Of a DNA stretch of 64,000 nucleotides, positions 13,022 to 25,300 are shown one piece after another. The notes beneath the pieces were generated by a model. That model had not been told where the DNA came from. It saw nothing but the letters and a program-made list of their open reading frames with translations, and did no database searches. Each line of letters opens with the position of its first letter. Position 1 is the stretch's first letter. The DNA comes from Lycocorax pyrrhopterus obiensis (taxonomy: Eukaryota > Chordata > Aves > Passeriformes > Paradisaeidae): contig JACSVZ010000004.1 in assembly GCA_014706295.1 (NCBI GenBank), positions 8,776,465-8,840,464 of the forward strand, given 5' to 3'. Position numbers and translations under genes: made by a program.

Positions 13022-14019
13022 CCTTTTGGCTTGTCTCTGCTTTTAAGGATAACTGGAAAATAGTCTGTGTGATGGGGCACTGAGACTGTTTGTCACAATG
13101 CTTTTGTTGTCCTGCTCAGCTGCAGTGTAACATTCGTTTAGTGCTCTCGGAGCGTGGCATTTCCGTTTGCAATGCAGCACAAGGGAATTCTGATTTCATT
13201 TCCTAGAAGATTTTGGCAAAATTAGAAGGCAAGTAACTTATCTTTGTCATATTTTGGCTGGATGTTTTCTTTTCTGTTTTCCTTTTTTTTTTTTTTCCCC
13301 CTTGGATCAGCAAAATGGAAAACAACTGCAGAGGCAGCACTGGATAATTTGGTTTCTTGGTTAGGTGGTGTTCAGGAGCAACAGGCAGTGATGATCCAGT
13401 GTCATGATGATGTTGTGGTGATGCAGACACAGGTATTTATTTACATTAAGCTGTGATTTATCACAGTATTTATCTGTCCTGAATTTAGCACTTTGCTTGC
13501 AGATTTTAGGCACAGCTTAGCCTGTCTTTAATGCAGAGACTGTGCCTGTTAAAGCAGTATTGGCTTGCTTAAAAATGAATCGAGAGATGTAGCAGAGGAG
13601 AGGGTTAGTGTGGTAAAATGGCACATGCTTACAATCATTTCCCAGGATTGCAGCCAGGGCTAGCTGCATGCCAGGAGGGCAGATACGGTGGATAAGGAAT
13701 GCCCTCTGTTTCCAAGGGTCAGCCTCAGCCAGAGCAGTGACTAGCACTGGATCCACAGGTGGAGCTCCTTGGTAAGAGAGGACGAGGCACTACAGCCTGA
13801 GCTGCGGAAGTGCAAGACCTTGGGGAGGCAAAGAGCGATGAATTTCCCCTCTTTGGCTTCTTTCCTTTCCTCTCTGCTCAGGACAAGTCGTTGTGGCATA
13901 ATGATTTTGTTGTGCCCAGCAGTCCAGGGTGTATCCTTAGGAGGAGGGCTGGTTTCCCACAGGGAGAGCAGCACCATCAGAGCTATGCCCTTGCTGTGGG
14001 TGTGTCGTGCCCATCCTGC

Positions 14020-14456
14020 TGATGCCTTATCAGGCCTCCTAGACACAGAGACTAGACAGAGTAAAGGAACAAAAGTAGGTATTTATTTGAAGGGCCTTCA
14101 AGGTACGCCCGGGGGAGCCAGAGGCTATTGCCAAGATGGACCCCAAGATGGACGACAGGTCACGAGTTTTCCACACTTTTATAAGTTTGGTTCATTTGCA
14201 TATCAGGGTCAATTCTCCAATTAAAACCCCAGTTAAATGATGTAATTCCCCTTAGCTACCCCCCCTTCAGAGACTCCTTGGTTTACACCCCTTGGGCTCA
14301 GGATGGTCCAGGTGTCCTTGAAGAGCAGTCCGGAGAGGCTTTGTTGTGTCTAACAGGCATGAGAGAGCAGAAAGTAACAGGCTACAAGAAGCTTCAAAGT
14401 TGCACACTAAGCAGTACAGAGTTTAAAAAATATAAAAGTTAAAACCTAAGGCATCA
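14020..14456 (-). mobile_element. Solo LTR of an endogenous retrovirus, copy 2 (437 bp)
   Basis: This is the same family as 7077-7513: same length, same orientation and, by eye, roughly 85-88% identical. It starts TGATGCCTT and ends AAGGCATCA, a perfect 9-bp inverted terminal repeat. It is flanked by the 4-bp duplication CTGC (14016-14019 and 14457-14460). On the - strand it keeps the octamer (14194-14201), TATAAAAG (14176-14183), the two CCATCTTG sites (14132-14139 and 14144-14151) and AATAAA-type bases near 14080. Because its target duplication differs from that of copy 1, the two are separate insertions and not the ends of one provirus. A 151-codon open frame at 13769-14224 overlaps it by chance. 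Confidence 0.88.
14176..14183 (-). promoter_or_regulatory. TATA box of solo LTR copy 2
   Basis: Same TATAAAAG motif, spacing and orientation as in copy 1, kept although the two copies have diverged at more than a tenth of positions. Transcription from it would run leftward, away from PLCB4. Confidence 0.6.
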
Positions 14457-14460
14457 CTGC

Positions 14461-16208
14461 GGCATCAGGAGCTGTGTTCGAAGCGGCTCAACCCTGGGGT
14501 AAACAAACAAGCAAACCTTTACTTATCCAAGCACAAATTCATATAATTAATGGTTCTGTACATTGCTTTGTGCAACTCAGACTTCTTTGGACAAGAAATA
14601 TTCTTTCAAGTTTGGTTTCTGGATGGTTTTGATAGTTACGATTCAACTCTCACCTGAATTCAAATTGTATTGATTCTGATTTTGCCAGCTAATATTGTAA
14701 CACGTTTATTTATTTTCCTTGCTAATGCAATTGACTAGTACAAGCCCAAGGGTGAAAGCAGCCATCTTAGTAAAAATTGATTTATCTACTCTAAACAGAA
14801 TATGTTCTTTGTATCTCGATGCAAAACTGATAGAGCTAAGGTAAATCAATCTTCCACTGCAGGTTAGGCCTCAGGGTGGAAAAAGCTATGATATTTGAGA
14901 AATAAAAGCAGCAAAGAAATATTTAACTTCTTTGAAGAAGTATTTTAACATTTATGGCACTTTCCTTGTTATCAAACTCTTTTTGCATCCTTCAGAATAT
15001 TTGAGTTATCTCAAAGGTTACAAGGTTGTTTCAAGCACTCCTAGACTAGCATTAATATGCTGAAATTGAAACACAGCAGAAAAGAAAACTCCCAGTGAAA
15101 TACAGAAGATTTTTACCTTCACACTGGTTAACATTCTTTTTAAGGTCTCCTTTTTGCATTCAGTCACTTAGGGCCTGTCAGCACATCCTTTATGAGCAGT
15201 TGCACTGCATGAAGCTGCACTCTTGGTCACTTTTATTTTTGTTATTTATTTGTCTGATTTATTTTTACCTGGAGAACATTTATGGGAGTGACAGTGGAAT
15301 TTTTTTTCACTCACGCAGTAGCATGCAGGAACAGCACAAGGCATTGGAAGATCCTGGAATAAAATCAAAACTGAGCCAGCAGCCGAATAGAGTGAAGCTG
15401 GAATGATGCGACTGTTACTGTTTTATTTGAAATGCATCAGATTCTAAGTCAATGGTATCTTCCTGAATTAACAGCCCTTCTAATTAAGGGAAAAGGGTTA
15501 AATTGTGATCTTGCAGTGACATAAAGTCAAAAAGGTTTGTATAGATGGGTGGAAGGCTGCTGATTGCGTGGAGAAATGGGTGATATGAATGGATGGCACG
15601 GAGCTGCTGGTGGGGATGGCAAATTGATGAAAAGCAAAGGTTCATCGACTTAGAGGCTGCCTGGATGATTTATGTTAAATTATGGTGAGTGCAGTTGGGA
15701 CACGTGCGAGGCATTTTCTTTTCTAAACATAAATGAAATAAACCATGTACCAGTTGAGTTGCATTAATCAGTTGTGAACCATTTGTTTATTCAGTTCTGT
15801 TTTGTAGCACTGCAAATAAGATGGGTACACGTCCACAAATAAAAGCAAAGCTAGCCTAATACACAGTGATTCATATAAAGCACCATTTTAATTTGAAAGT
15901 GCAGTTGGGGGATGTCTTATATGGCAGATAATAGCTTACATTTTCTTTTTAATTGATTATGCACCTAACAGATTCTGACTTTTTGGCAGAGGATTTGTTG
16001 GCTTTCTTTGCCACAGATTTATGCCACAGCCTATTACAGTGTAGAAAATTGGAATACTCAAGGATTTAAGAGGCTTGTTTTCTGTAAGTTCTTACTCTTC
16101 ACTACTGAAAAAGAAATTGCCATAAAACTGCATAGACTGTCAGAAATGCTGTCAAATGTAACAAAATACCATTTTTTTCTTTCTTTAACTTAACCTATAG
16201 AGTTAAAT
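14461..16208. other. Noncoding DNA between LTR copy 2 and CR1
   Basis: AT-rich, with no exon or repeat recognised. A 103-codon open frame at 15095-15406 (+) has a hydrophobic centre but no start context, homologue or splice sites that I can support. Confidence 0.6.
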
Positions 16209-16388
16209 GAATCATAGAGTGACCTGGGTGGGAAGGGACCTTAAAGATCATCTTGTTCCAACCATGGGCAGGGACACTTTCCATTACACGAGGGTGATCA
16301 GAGCTCAATCCAGCTGGGCCTGAAACATTTCCAGGGATGAGGCAACCACAGCTTCTCTGGGCAACTTGTTCCAGTGACTCACAGTCCT
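16209..16388 (-). mobile_element. CR1 LINE, 5'-truncated 3' tail
   Basis: On the + strand it starts ATCATAGAGTGACCTGGGTG, then GGAAGGGACCTTAAAGATCA, and later GGGCAGGGACACTTTCCA and TCTCTGGGCAACTTGTTCCA. These are the reverse complement of the well-known CR1 3' end of birds. Only about 180 bases of 3' untranslated tail remain, with one degraded copy of the terminal ATTCTATG octamer. No reverse transcriptase sequence is left. The 5' truncation is the normal outcome of CR1 insertion. Confidence 0.9.
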
Positions 16389-19300
16389 CTTAAAATGAGC
16401 AGAATGGTTCAAACACCTACAGAAAAGTTATGAAGCATTGAAGAACCTTTTAATAAATGTTAACAACAGAAACTTTACATTCAAAGCATGCAACAGAATC
16501 TGGTAAAGTATCCCCTCTTCAAAATTCCCTGTTCAAAATTTACTGGAAGCAAAACGCAGAGATTTGTGGGAAAGGGAAGAGATATCTCAAGAGTGGGGAG
16601 TTTCTCTGTGAGGAACTTCCACTGTAAATGACCATTTATGTCTGTGGGGTACTGAAGGCTGTCCCATGGAGTCTGTAAATCCAGACAGGCTCCACTGTAC
16701 AGCCAGGGATAGCTCTGGGATTAAATGTGCGGCTGAACCAGAGCACATTGGGGATCTCAGCTGCCTGTGTGAGGTCTCGTGCTGACCAGGAAGCCCTGGA
16801 TATCTGGTATGGGATCCTCAGGTCTAGTTCTGTGGATAATTCCCTTTTTTTCTCTTCTAAAGCTCTTTTAAAGCTTCTTTCATCTCCTATATTCATGATC
16901 AGATGCTTTGAGCCAAGAAGCTCTGTCTTTAAAGTGTCAAAAATCCATTCTTTGTATAATTTCCTGTCACTCCTATTTCCAGACTTCATCAAGTCAATCA
17001 TTTTGACAACCTGACACCAGCCAGATACACTACTGGTGAAAATTTATACATAGGAATGTTCCTGGTTTTGCATGGTGAAACACCTTGTTAGATTTTCATG
17101 CCTTTTAATTTTATTATTATTATTATTTTAATAAAAATGTTCTTTTGTAGAGGATTGAAAAAACCACTGCTCAGTTTATAGCAGATACATTTTGGAAATA
17201 TGGTGAACCAGGAAGCTGCTAGACAATTTTCTGGTTCTTTCAACAGTCAGACTGTATTTCACATCACAGTTTACATTACAGATAATGTTAAATAGCATAT
17301 GGTTAACATTCTTTGGATTAAATCCTAGTTCTTCCTAAGTTAGTGACAGAATTCACATCAATTTCAAAATCACACTCATTGCCTGATTCATAATGAATAT
17401 TCTTCAAAAAAATGGTATCCTTGGAAGAAATTTTAGCCTGCAAAAAGCAGGAATGGAAGTTGTTACTAGAGTCTTGTGGAGAAAGCAGAGAGTGAACAAG
17501 TATTAACTATTTCCTGCTGAGCAGTTTAGCATGGCCAGTAAAGGCTCAGAGCTCAGTTCTAAGAAGCTGGTTGTGATTCTGCAGCTCAGCTGTGGTTTTT
17601 AAGCTCTCACGATCCATCTGTTGTAAACAGTGACAAATATGAATTCAATGCTTTCTTTCTGTATTCTTAATTTTTGGCATGCATAAGCGATCAGAGAGAG
17701 ATTTGGTTGGCTTGAAACGAGCAAACTGATGCAACTGGGTTTGTGACGCTCTCGAATGGCAGAATAACGGTACTGTAAATTATTTCATGTGTTTTCCCTG
17801 AGCTCATTCCATCCAGCTTTGTAATTAGGTCCGTGAGGGCCGAATGCAGGCCAGATGAAATCACTTGCATTCCACCTGCCTGCACTGGAGCAGACTTTGG
17901 ACTATATATAATATGTGGGAGTAAGAGATAAGATCACCATGAATAGTCCCTCTGTTCAGTAATGATCATGGGGAATTCTAAGAATGTCTGAAGAGAAGCA
18001 TCTTTCTTTTGGAAGGAATTTATTCGTAGCTTTAGGAGATTTAGGTTTCAAGGAGGTTATAAAGTGCCTATGCAGTCTATTGCCTGCATTTTTATAAGTA
18101 AAATAAAACTCCAAATTGTTGTTGTCGAGCTGTTTCAAGTGGAGAATTTCTTTCATCAGAGTGACAGTAAATTTACTTTGAAAAGTATAAAAGTGTGCCT
18201 TACCATTTTTCCATGGCAAGCTTCATTGAAGTGAGCACAATCCCAGGATTAAATATGTGCAAGATGAAAAGATCAAGGCCTTTCTGGATTGGGGTGCAAC
18301 TTTACACAACCTCCAAGTGGTCTTCCTAGAAGTCCTAAGTGAAATTCTTGTATAAGGATTTGTTTTGAGAACGCACTGAACTGAAAACATAATTTCAATC
18401 AGGATGCTTTGGACTGATCCTTTTGTTTTTTTCTTTTTCCAGTGTCAGTTAGAAAGAAGTGCTTGACAATCTACCTTTTTTTTTTTTTAATTATGTTGGG
18501 TAATCTTTTATATAAAACTTGACAGAAAATCACTGTAAATAAGAATGATCCATGAAGTTTTATGTGGAGTTTTATAGGAAACCATTACAAAATGAAACAG
18601 GGTTAGCATAAAGTTTGAGTGAGACTTAATTTATACACTGAAATTGATTAGAAGATTTAGGTGATGAATTAAAATCTTTGCCAAAGCTGTCTTATTAAAT
18701 GAAATCCAAATTTCAACTGTTTACATCATATAGTCCAACCACTTAGATGAAGGTATATGCTTGTCTCTCTGCAAGTTTGCATATTTCCTTTATACATTAT
18801 TCTTGTTTATTTAGTATTATTATCTATTACATCTCTAAATACATCAAACTGAAAATGTCATCATAGTTTTTTTTATTGTTTATACTAGAAATGCTTAATA
18901 CTTTTAAGACTGGAATTTCTTTACTCCAGTCCTGTATTAAATGTCTGTATATGTTTTTATTCACTTCTAACCAGGATCATTTGACCATAGTGAGATCATG
19001 AATATTTGTGTGTGTTCATGAACTTTTCTTTGGATAAAAAGTTTCCAGTGCTGAAACCATTACCATTCAAATGATGTGCAAATATGCAAAGCTCATTTAT
19101 CATGTATAAGCTCCAACAGGAATGCTTTTTAAAACGGGACACAGCAGAAAGTTTAGTGAGTTCCATGAGTCCTGTGTTGCTACAGATGCATCTTGGGCCA
19201 ACAGAGTTAAAATGAAAATATAAATAGGACAGCACTACGTGCCTGTACATGCACAAGTGTGGATTCTCCTGGCACTGATGACCCTTCAGCCACTGGGCCA

Positions 19301-22300
19301 GTAACAAACTTCAAGTTGACTTGAATAAATCACCACCTAAGTGGTTTTAAAGGACAAAAATGAACACATGCAACTCTCCAAAATCCTTTATTGTGCTCCC
19401 AGCGAGTTGTAATGAGAGTCACTCCATTCTTTTTTTCATTTATAACGGTGGTGGAAAAGGATATGGAGGAGAAAATCTGTTTCGATCACAGTTTTTTGAA
19501 GAAAAAGGAAATAACACAGAGAGACTTAATGTAAAATATGCTACTTGTTTTACTGAGATTATATTATTTTGCCTTGACTTTATTATGTTGTCACAACATT
19601 TTTATACTGCCAAACTGTCCCCATCTAAAAAATGCCATAAATAATTCTGCAGCCATAGTGGGGCCACCTTTTTCAGTTTTCAGGTTTAATCCTTAAGAAC
19701 ACAAGGTGAAAGCTTTGGGAATCATCACTTGGTATTTCTGCTTGATATTTTTTCTTTGCAGTCCTTCACAGAATTGTGCTACTCAGAGCCCACGGCTCTC
19801 ACCAAGTATAAATAAATTTCTATTTTCTATTTCTGTTCTATTTTCACTGGTTGCAGACTAGCTAGTGTTTAGCACTTAATTTCTGTTCCATGTATATATT
19901 TTCTACCTTTTTAGCACAAAACTTGGGTCCATTTGCAAGAAACCCCCATGTGTTTTGCCGCTTGACCACTTTGGTTTGTGTGGCACTCTGGGAAGGATAT
20001 CCCTGGAACCCTGCTGTGCTTGGGAGCCATGGAAAAGGTTTGAGGGCCTCCCTAGTGGCACCTTCTGAGTGTGGAGAAGGGAGTGCACGTCCCATTTTAA
20101 TCAACTGATTTTGGCTGATTGTTTTGGTGCAATGATTTCAGTGTTCCCGCTCTGCAGTGGCCGGTTTTTATCCCTCCTGAGCCACGGGGGAAGGAACCAG
20201 TGATGCCTCAGAAGCAAACTGTGTGTTCCACCAGGGTGAATGAGGCAGTTACTGCTGGGATCAAAGTATTTTCTTAGGTTTTTCCCTCTGTTCCTGCCAC
20301 AGCCTGTTTTACAGAAGGTTTTTGTTTGCTATCTGTGGCAACCATGGGCTTGTGTTAGAGCATTCTGCAAATCTTTGCAGCTGGCGTATGGGTATATGTT
20401 GATTTTTTTATTTCTTTTTTTCATTAAATGGCTTTGTGGATTTGGAGACCTTCCTTTAATATTCTAACTTGAACAGGGGAAATAATATAAAAGATTGAGT
20501 GCTGTGGGAAAGAGGAGTGATGCGTAACTGTCATTTCAGCATGCAATCAAAATCTTATCAGATACAGAATCTCAAAAGTTGGAATACTCTCATCCCCACA
20601 TCAATTTGGACATGGCTTTTACTGCTCTTCTTACAACCCCCTGTCGACAACAATGTTCCTTACAAAAGCAGCTTGAAATCACAGCCTTTACATCCCTTAA
20701 AACATTAATCCCTTGTTCCACCACATAAAATGTCAACTGCTTGTTAGCATGATGCAATTAAAGCACACATAAGGCAGCAGTGAAGAAAAAGACAAATGTT
20801 CTGGCCTGCATGAAATAGAAATGTGGGGATGCAGGTCGCTGTTGTATTGCCCTGGGTATAAAGTTGTCGCAGCTTTCTTAGCTTGCTGTTCCCTCAGCTG
20901 TGCTCATGTTTCTGCTTGTCAATCCAAACCTTAACCCTCATCACTGAACTCGTAAGAAAAAAAAAAAAGAAGGAAAGAGGCAGAGTTTGGTTGGGTTTTT
21001 TTCCCTGTTAAAATAAAATAAAAACATTGTAAAATGTGTTTGCCACTGGGAAATTGCAATGGTCAGCTTAAATTGTAGTCCTTGTGTAAATTCTGTGTTC
21101 CTTGTGCAATCCGTGTATATGGTTTGAAGGCCCTAATGCAGCTGTTTGCACTTGGATGGACAAACCCCCCACTTTCCCTACTTGCTTGCTGTGGGGTTTT
21201 TAGGAATGTCTCTAAGAACATGTCTTCTTCTTGGTGCCAGAATTAGGACGAATTGATCCATGTGATTTGGCCAGAAGTATTTTGTGGTCTAAAACCTATC
21301 AAGACAACTCTCCAAGAAAAGAACAACAGTGCTTCTCTCCCCTCTCCCTCTTTGCTGTATCCCCATGTGAATGCTGGCCTTTTTATTTATCTTCCAAATG
21401 GTCCAGCAGTCCTTGTATTAAGGTAGAAATTACTGCTCTGCCTGGAATTCTACTGCAGTGCATCCAGACACAATTTTTTTTGCTACAGCAAGAATAAAAT
21501 ATTTCAACTTTTAGCATACTGTACAGCTGACTACCCACGCTGGGCACCAGAGAGGTTCGTACTGTTGGCTTTGGCAGTTGCTAGATCTAAATATTGCTCC
21601 ATTATTTTTTTTATTGTGTTCTCTTAGGGCAATTGAATGTTTGAGTTGTTAGAAACAAACAGAAAATGTTTGCTATCCCCTCCCTTCGGGGTTCCTTTTC
21701 CTGGCGGTGCTCTCGCAGTGCGGTTCACGGTCAGCTGTGCGTGGAGCCCCTTTGTTGTTGTGGTCTCTGTGCTGCCCAGGCTCCAGGAGCAAGGTTCACT
21801 GAGTGCACAGGTGCAGAGGCTGTGGTGGGAGCAGGACATCGCAGGGGCAGCTGTGCATTTGCTCATCATGGATTTTTTTCCTTAGCTTCAGCTTTAGGTT
21901 AGAGGTAGACAAGTAGAGTTGAAGCAAAGGTGTGTGTATCTTGTCCCTGGTACAGCAATAGTGAGAGGGGATTTATCCTGTGCCTGTCAGGGGTGGGTAG
22001 CTGGGGTGCAGTCCATGCTCAGCTGGGAGTGGGAATGAATCCTGTGCTGTCTCATCCCCTCTGTTACTCTGCTGCTACATTGGAAGCAGTGTCTGGCAGC
22101 GGTAGTTTTTTTTCCTGTGATCAGCACGATTGTTGGTGCCATTTGTGGCTTTGCCATGATGCTGATTTGAAAAAGATTACATGTAAAATTGTTTTAAAGA
22201 ACAAAGGGCTTAACCAGCTCTTCCACGTTGTAATTTACATCTAGCTATATATTTCTACCAAGTATCAAGTAATTGGCGTATCACTTAATAGGCTGAAGGG

Positions 22301-25300
22301 CCCAAGAACCATTCTGTGGTTTCCACTGTGTCTGGAAATTAGTTGAGTCCTGGCATGCATGGTGTAATCAGCAGGTTTCAGTGTGGTGATTTATAAATTA
22401 CACAACATGGTTTAAAGCTCAGCTTCACAAAAATGAGAGAAATGGATTGCCTGATGTGCAGCAGGCCAGCTGTGTGATTGTACACTCATTTCTGTGACTG
22501 CAAACTGAAACTCACCCTGTACTTCAAGCTTGCTATTGTTGATAAAAGTAATCATATACTTTGATGTATTATCCTGTAAGTATGCACAGAATTCCCATTT
22601 GACAATCTGTTTGATAGCTTGAGGAGGCCCTGGACTCCAATTAGCACCATGTGATAGAGTTAGGCCTCAGTGCCACCTCTTGTGAATCGCTAGTAAATGT
22701 TACCAATCAGCTGCTTATACATAGAACAATTCTTCTTTTTTTTTTTTTTTTTAAGTTAAGAAGCAAGACTGGTAAGAGCAGATGATATCTTTTATCAGGC
22801 TGACTGCTGAGATCAGCCATTAAGCTTTTGGACACAGGCTCTTTTCCAGGTCTCTGAAAAATACCTCTGATAATGTCACTTCATCATGTGTGTGGTCTTG
22901 CTCCAAAAAGATTTGCAGTGTTGCATTGGAGGTTCCAGTTCTTTCCTTGTAAAAAGGTGGCTGGAGATGACTTGTAAAGTTGTGGGAGGAAAAAAGAATT
23001 AAAGTTTATATAAAATGTCCCTTTCGTTGCTTGTTCTCACGGGAGTCTTACTGGGATCTTTCTTCAGTGAACAAGGCTAGAAGCGATTCCATTTTTGTGC
23101 CTTAGTTTCCTATAAGCCTGAACTTGCTTCTTCAGAGGATGTTCAGAGAAGAGTGGGATGTCAAAGCCTGTCCTAGAACAGTTTTAGATCCCTGACAAAT
23201 GAAGCTGTTCTTACGCTTGACAGGCTCACTGCATGTTGCCTAATACAGGAATCCATTTTGTGCAGGACCAGAGTTTAGATTTTTCCTGTTTACAGAAGAG
23301 TTTCAAGTAAAATTCATAGTTCCACCTGGAGTTATTAGAGTTGTCCAGCTTTGTTTGGAATCTGGATATGAGGTAGGGCTTGTGTTGGGGAAGTCCATTT
23401 ATAGATTTCCTTATGGCAATAAGAGTGATACCAGTTGTCTCTGCAGATCTTTTTAAATATCACTAGTGTTCCTTAGCTCTTATCTCAAAGTATTGCTTGT
23501 TCTTTCCAGAGATCAACAGGCTTCTGATAACTAATCATTTTTTTTAAAGAACTCAGAAAATAGTATAAAATTTTTGCCTGTGCTTCTGTGAAAAAAATGC
23601 AGATGGTGTTAAAATGTAACGCAGAATGCAAAGCATGGAGAATGTGAGCAACTCCTCTATGAGATTGTTAAATCAGGTGGAGTTTGTGTTTGCCTGGTGC
23701 TCGGCTGATCTTGGCAGATGGTTGGCAGCAAGCTGGGAGGGATTTAACTTGTGCTAGCCATGGGCAGTGTTGTCTTATCTAAGGGCAGGAAAAAGAGTGA
23801 CAAGGTGTTGCAGCTCCTTCTGCTGACATGGTATGGCTGTCACACTCCTACAGACTCAGCTCTGGTGGGTTGTCTGTCATGACTTTACATGAAGAAAAGG
23901 TTTTGTGCCGTCATTTTCAGAGGTGCTATTTTAATTAGCCCTTTAAAGGTTATTTTTTTCCTCTTATCTCACAGCTCCATCTACTGTCGGTGCACTTGGT
24001 GATATTTAATCTCCATCTTTGGTTTTCTCTTAAACTCACGCACTCAGCAAAGAGCTGTTTTCCCCTTTTGTGCACTCTTGGACTTCAGTACCATTTGTCC
24101 TCCTTGGTCTTCCCCAAATTTCTCTGTTGCTTTCCTCTTGCCCCTGATTTATTGTAAGTGCTGTGAGCAACACAGGACCCTTCTCTGAGTGACAATTTTA
24201 TTAGTTATTCAGCTCCTTGGGTCACGGACTGAAGACTGCTGCGTGAGGGGATTGCAATGGCAGATGGGTAACATCTGCTGGAAAAGTCTTCTTATCTGTG
24301 CACACGTCTAATTGTTATGTTCCTGTTACTGCAGCAAACTTGCCTTGATAATTGCAGTCTTACTTCACCAAATTGAAATGGTTTCATGGGTTTTAGCCTC
24401 TCTCTCCCCTGGCTTCTTGTACGTCAAACATCAGCTCTCCTTTTGTACTTCCAGGGCTCTTCACCTTGATTCCTGTCACCCTTGCTCTGTTTCTCTTGCT
24501 AGTAAGTAACATACTCTCACCTCTGATCAGTCCAGGACCCAACCCTTTGTTGTTCATCTTTTCCATTCCCAACTCAAGACCTTTATACTCTTTTTGTGGC
24601 CTCTTGCAGCAAAAGATGTCACCACAACATCTGACGAGCTGCCTCATTATCCTTCTTCAGTGCCTCATATAAAGTCCCTTTCCTGTAAGCAAGGCACAGT
24701 TTTGAGGCTCTGGAGCAGGAAGTATTTCCTCACTGCTTCTAAGGAGCCTCCAGTTTAGCTGTGTGTATCTCTGGCAGCACTTCCCATGAGCTCTTTGGGA
24801 CATGGAATAACTTTGGCTCTGTTTTGGTACAATGCCAGACAGAACGGCGTGTGGCCTGACAGTGGTACTAACACGCCCTTGCTAAACATCTGAGCTGCAG
24901 TAGGGTGAAGCCTGGCCACGTGGCAGGCAGGATGTTTAGAAACCTTAAGAATGGATGTGCAGGAGGATTATTATCCTTGTATTTTGTAGCTCTCATGCTG
25001 TACTCCTGTGATAGCATTCCTGTGCTACTGGAGCTTGTCTGTTACTCATTCTGGAGTGAAATCTTCCCAAGTTTATGTTGCTCATCTAAGGAAGACATGA
25101 AACACAATTAAAATCAGCTAGCATTTATTCTGGGAAGATATAAATGTGGCAGCACTGTTCAGCTGCTCCTTTGTGATGATTATTAATCATTCAGGATGCT
25201 TTATGAATGTTAAAAGCTGGCCTGGCATGGTGCAGTGGGGAATGGGATGCTTCATCCATAGCTTCCAACACTCGAGCTACAACCGATCCTTCTCTGTGCA

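Larger units (their letters stand above)
7518..14015. other. Noncoding DNA between the two solo LTRs
   Basis: This 6.5-kb interval was checked as a possible provirus interior. No gag, protease, polymerase or envelope reading frame is visible in any frame; the longest frame is 120 codons (11526-11888, - strand) with no known motif. It contains the hairpin at 8119-8143, T runs at 8058-8082 and 10240-10249, and the ATT array at 13003-13021. Confidence 0.65.

Noticed and set aside
13769..14224. Open frame of 151 codons on the + strand
   Set aside because: It runs antisense into solo LTR copy 2 and has no recognisable protein features.
7077..14456. A complete provirus bounded by the two LTRs
   Set aside because: The target duplications differ (TAAC versus CTGC), each LTR has its own matching pair, and the interior shows no retroviral reading frame.
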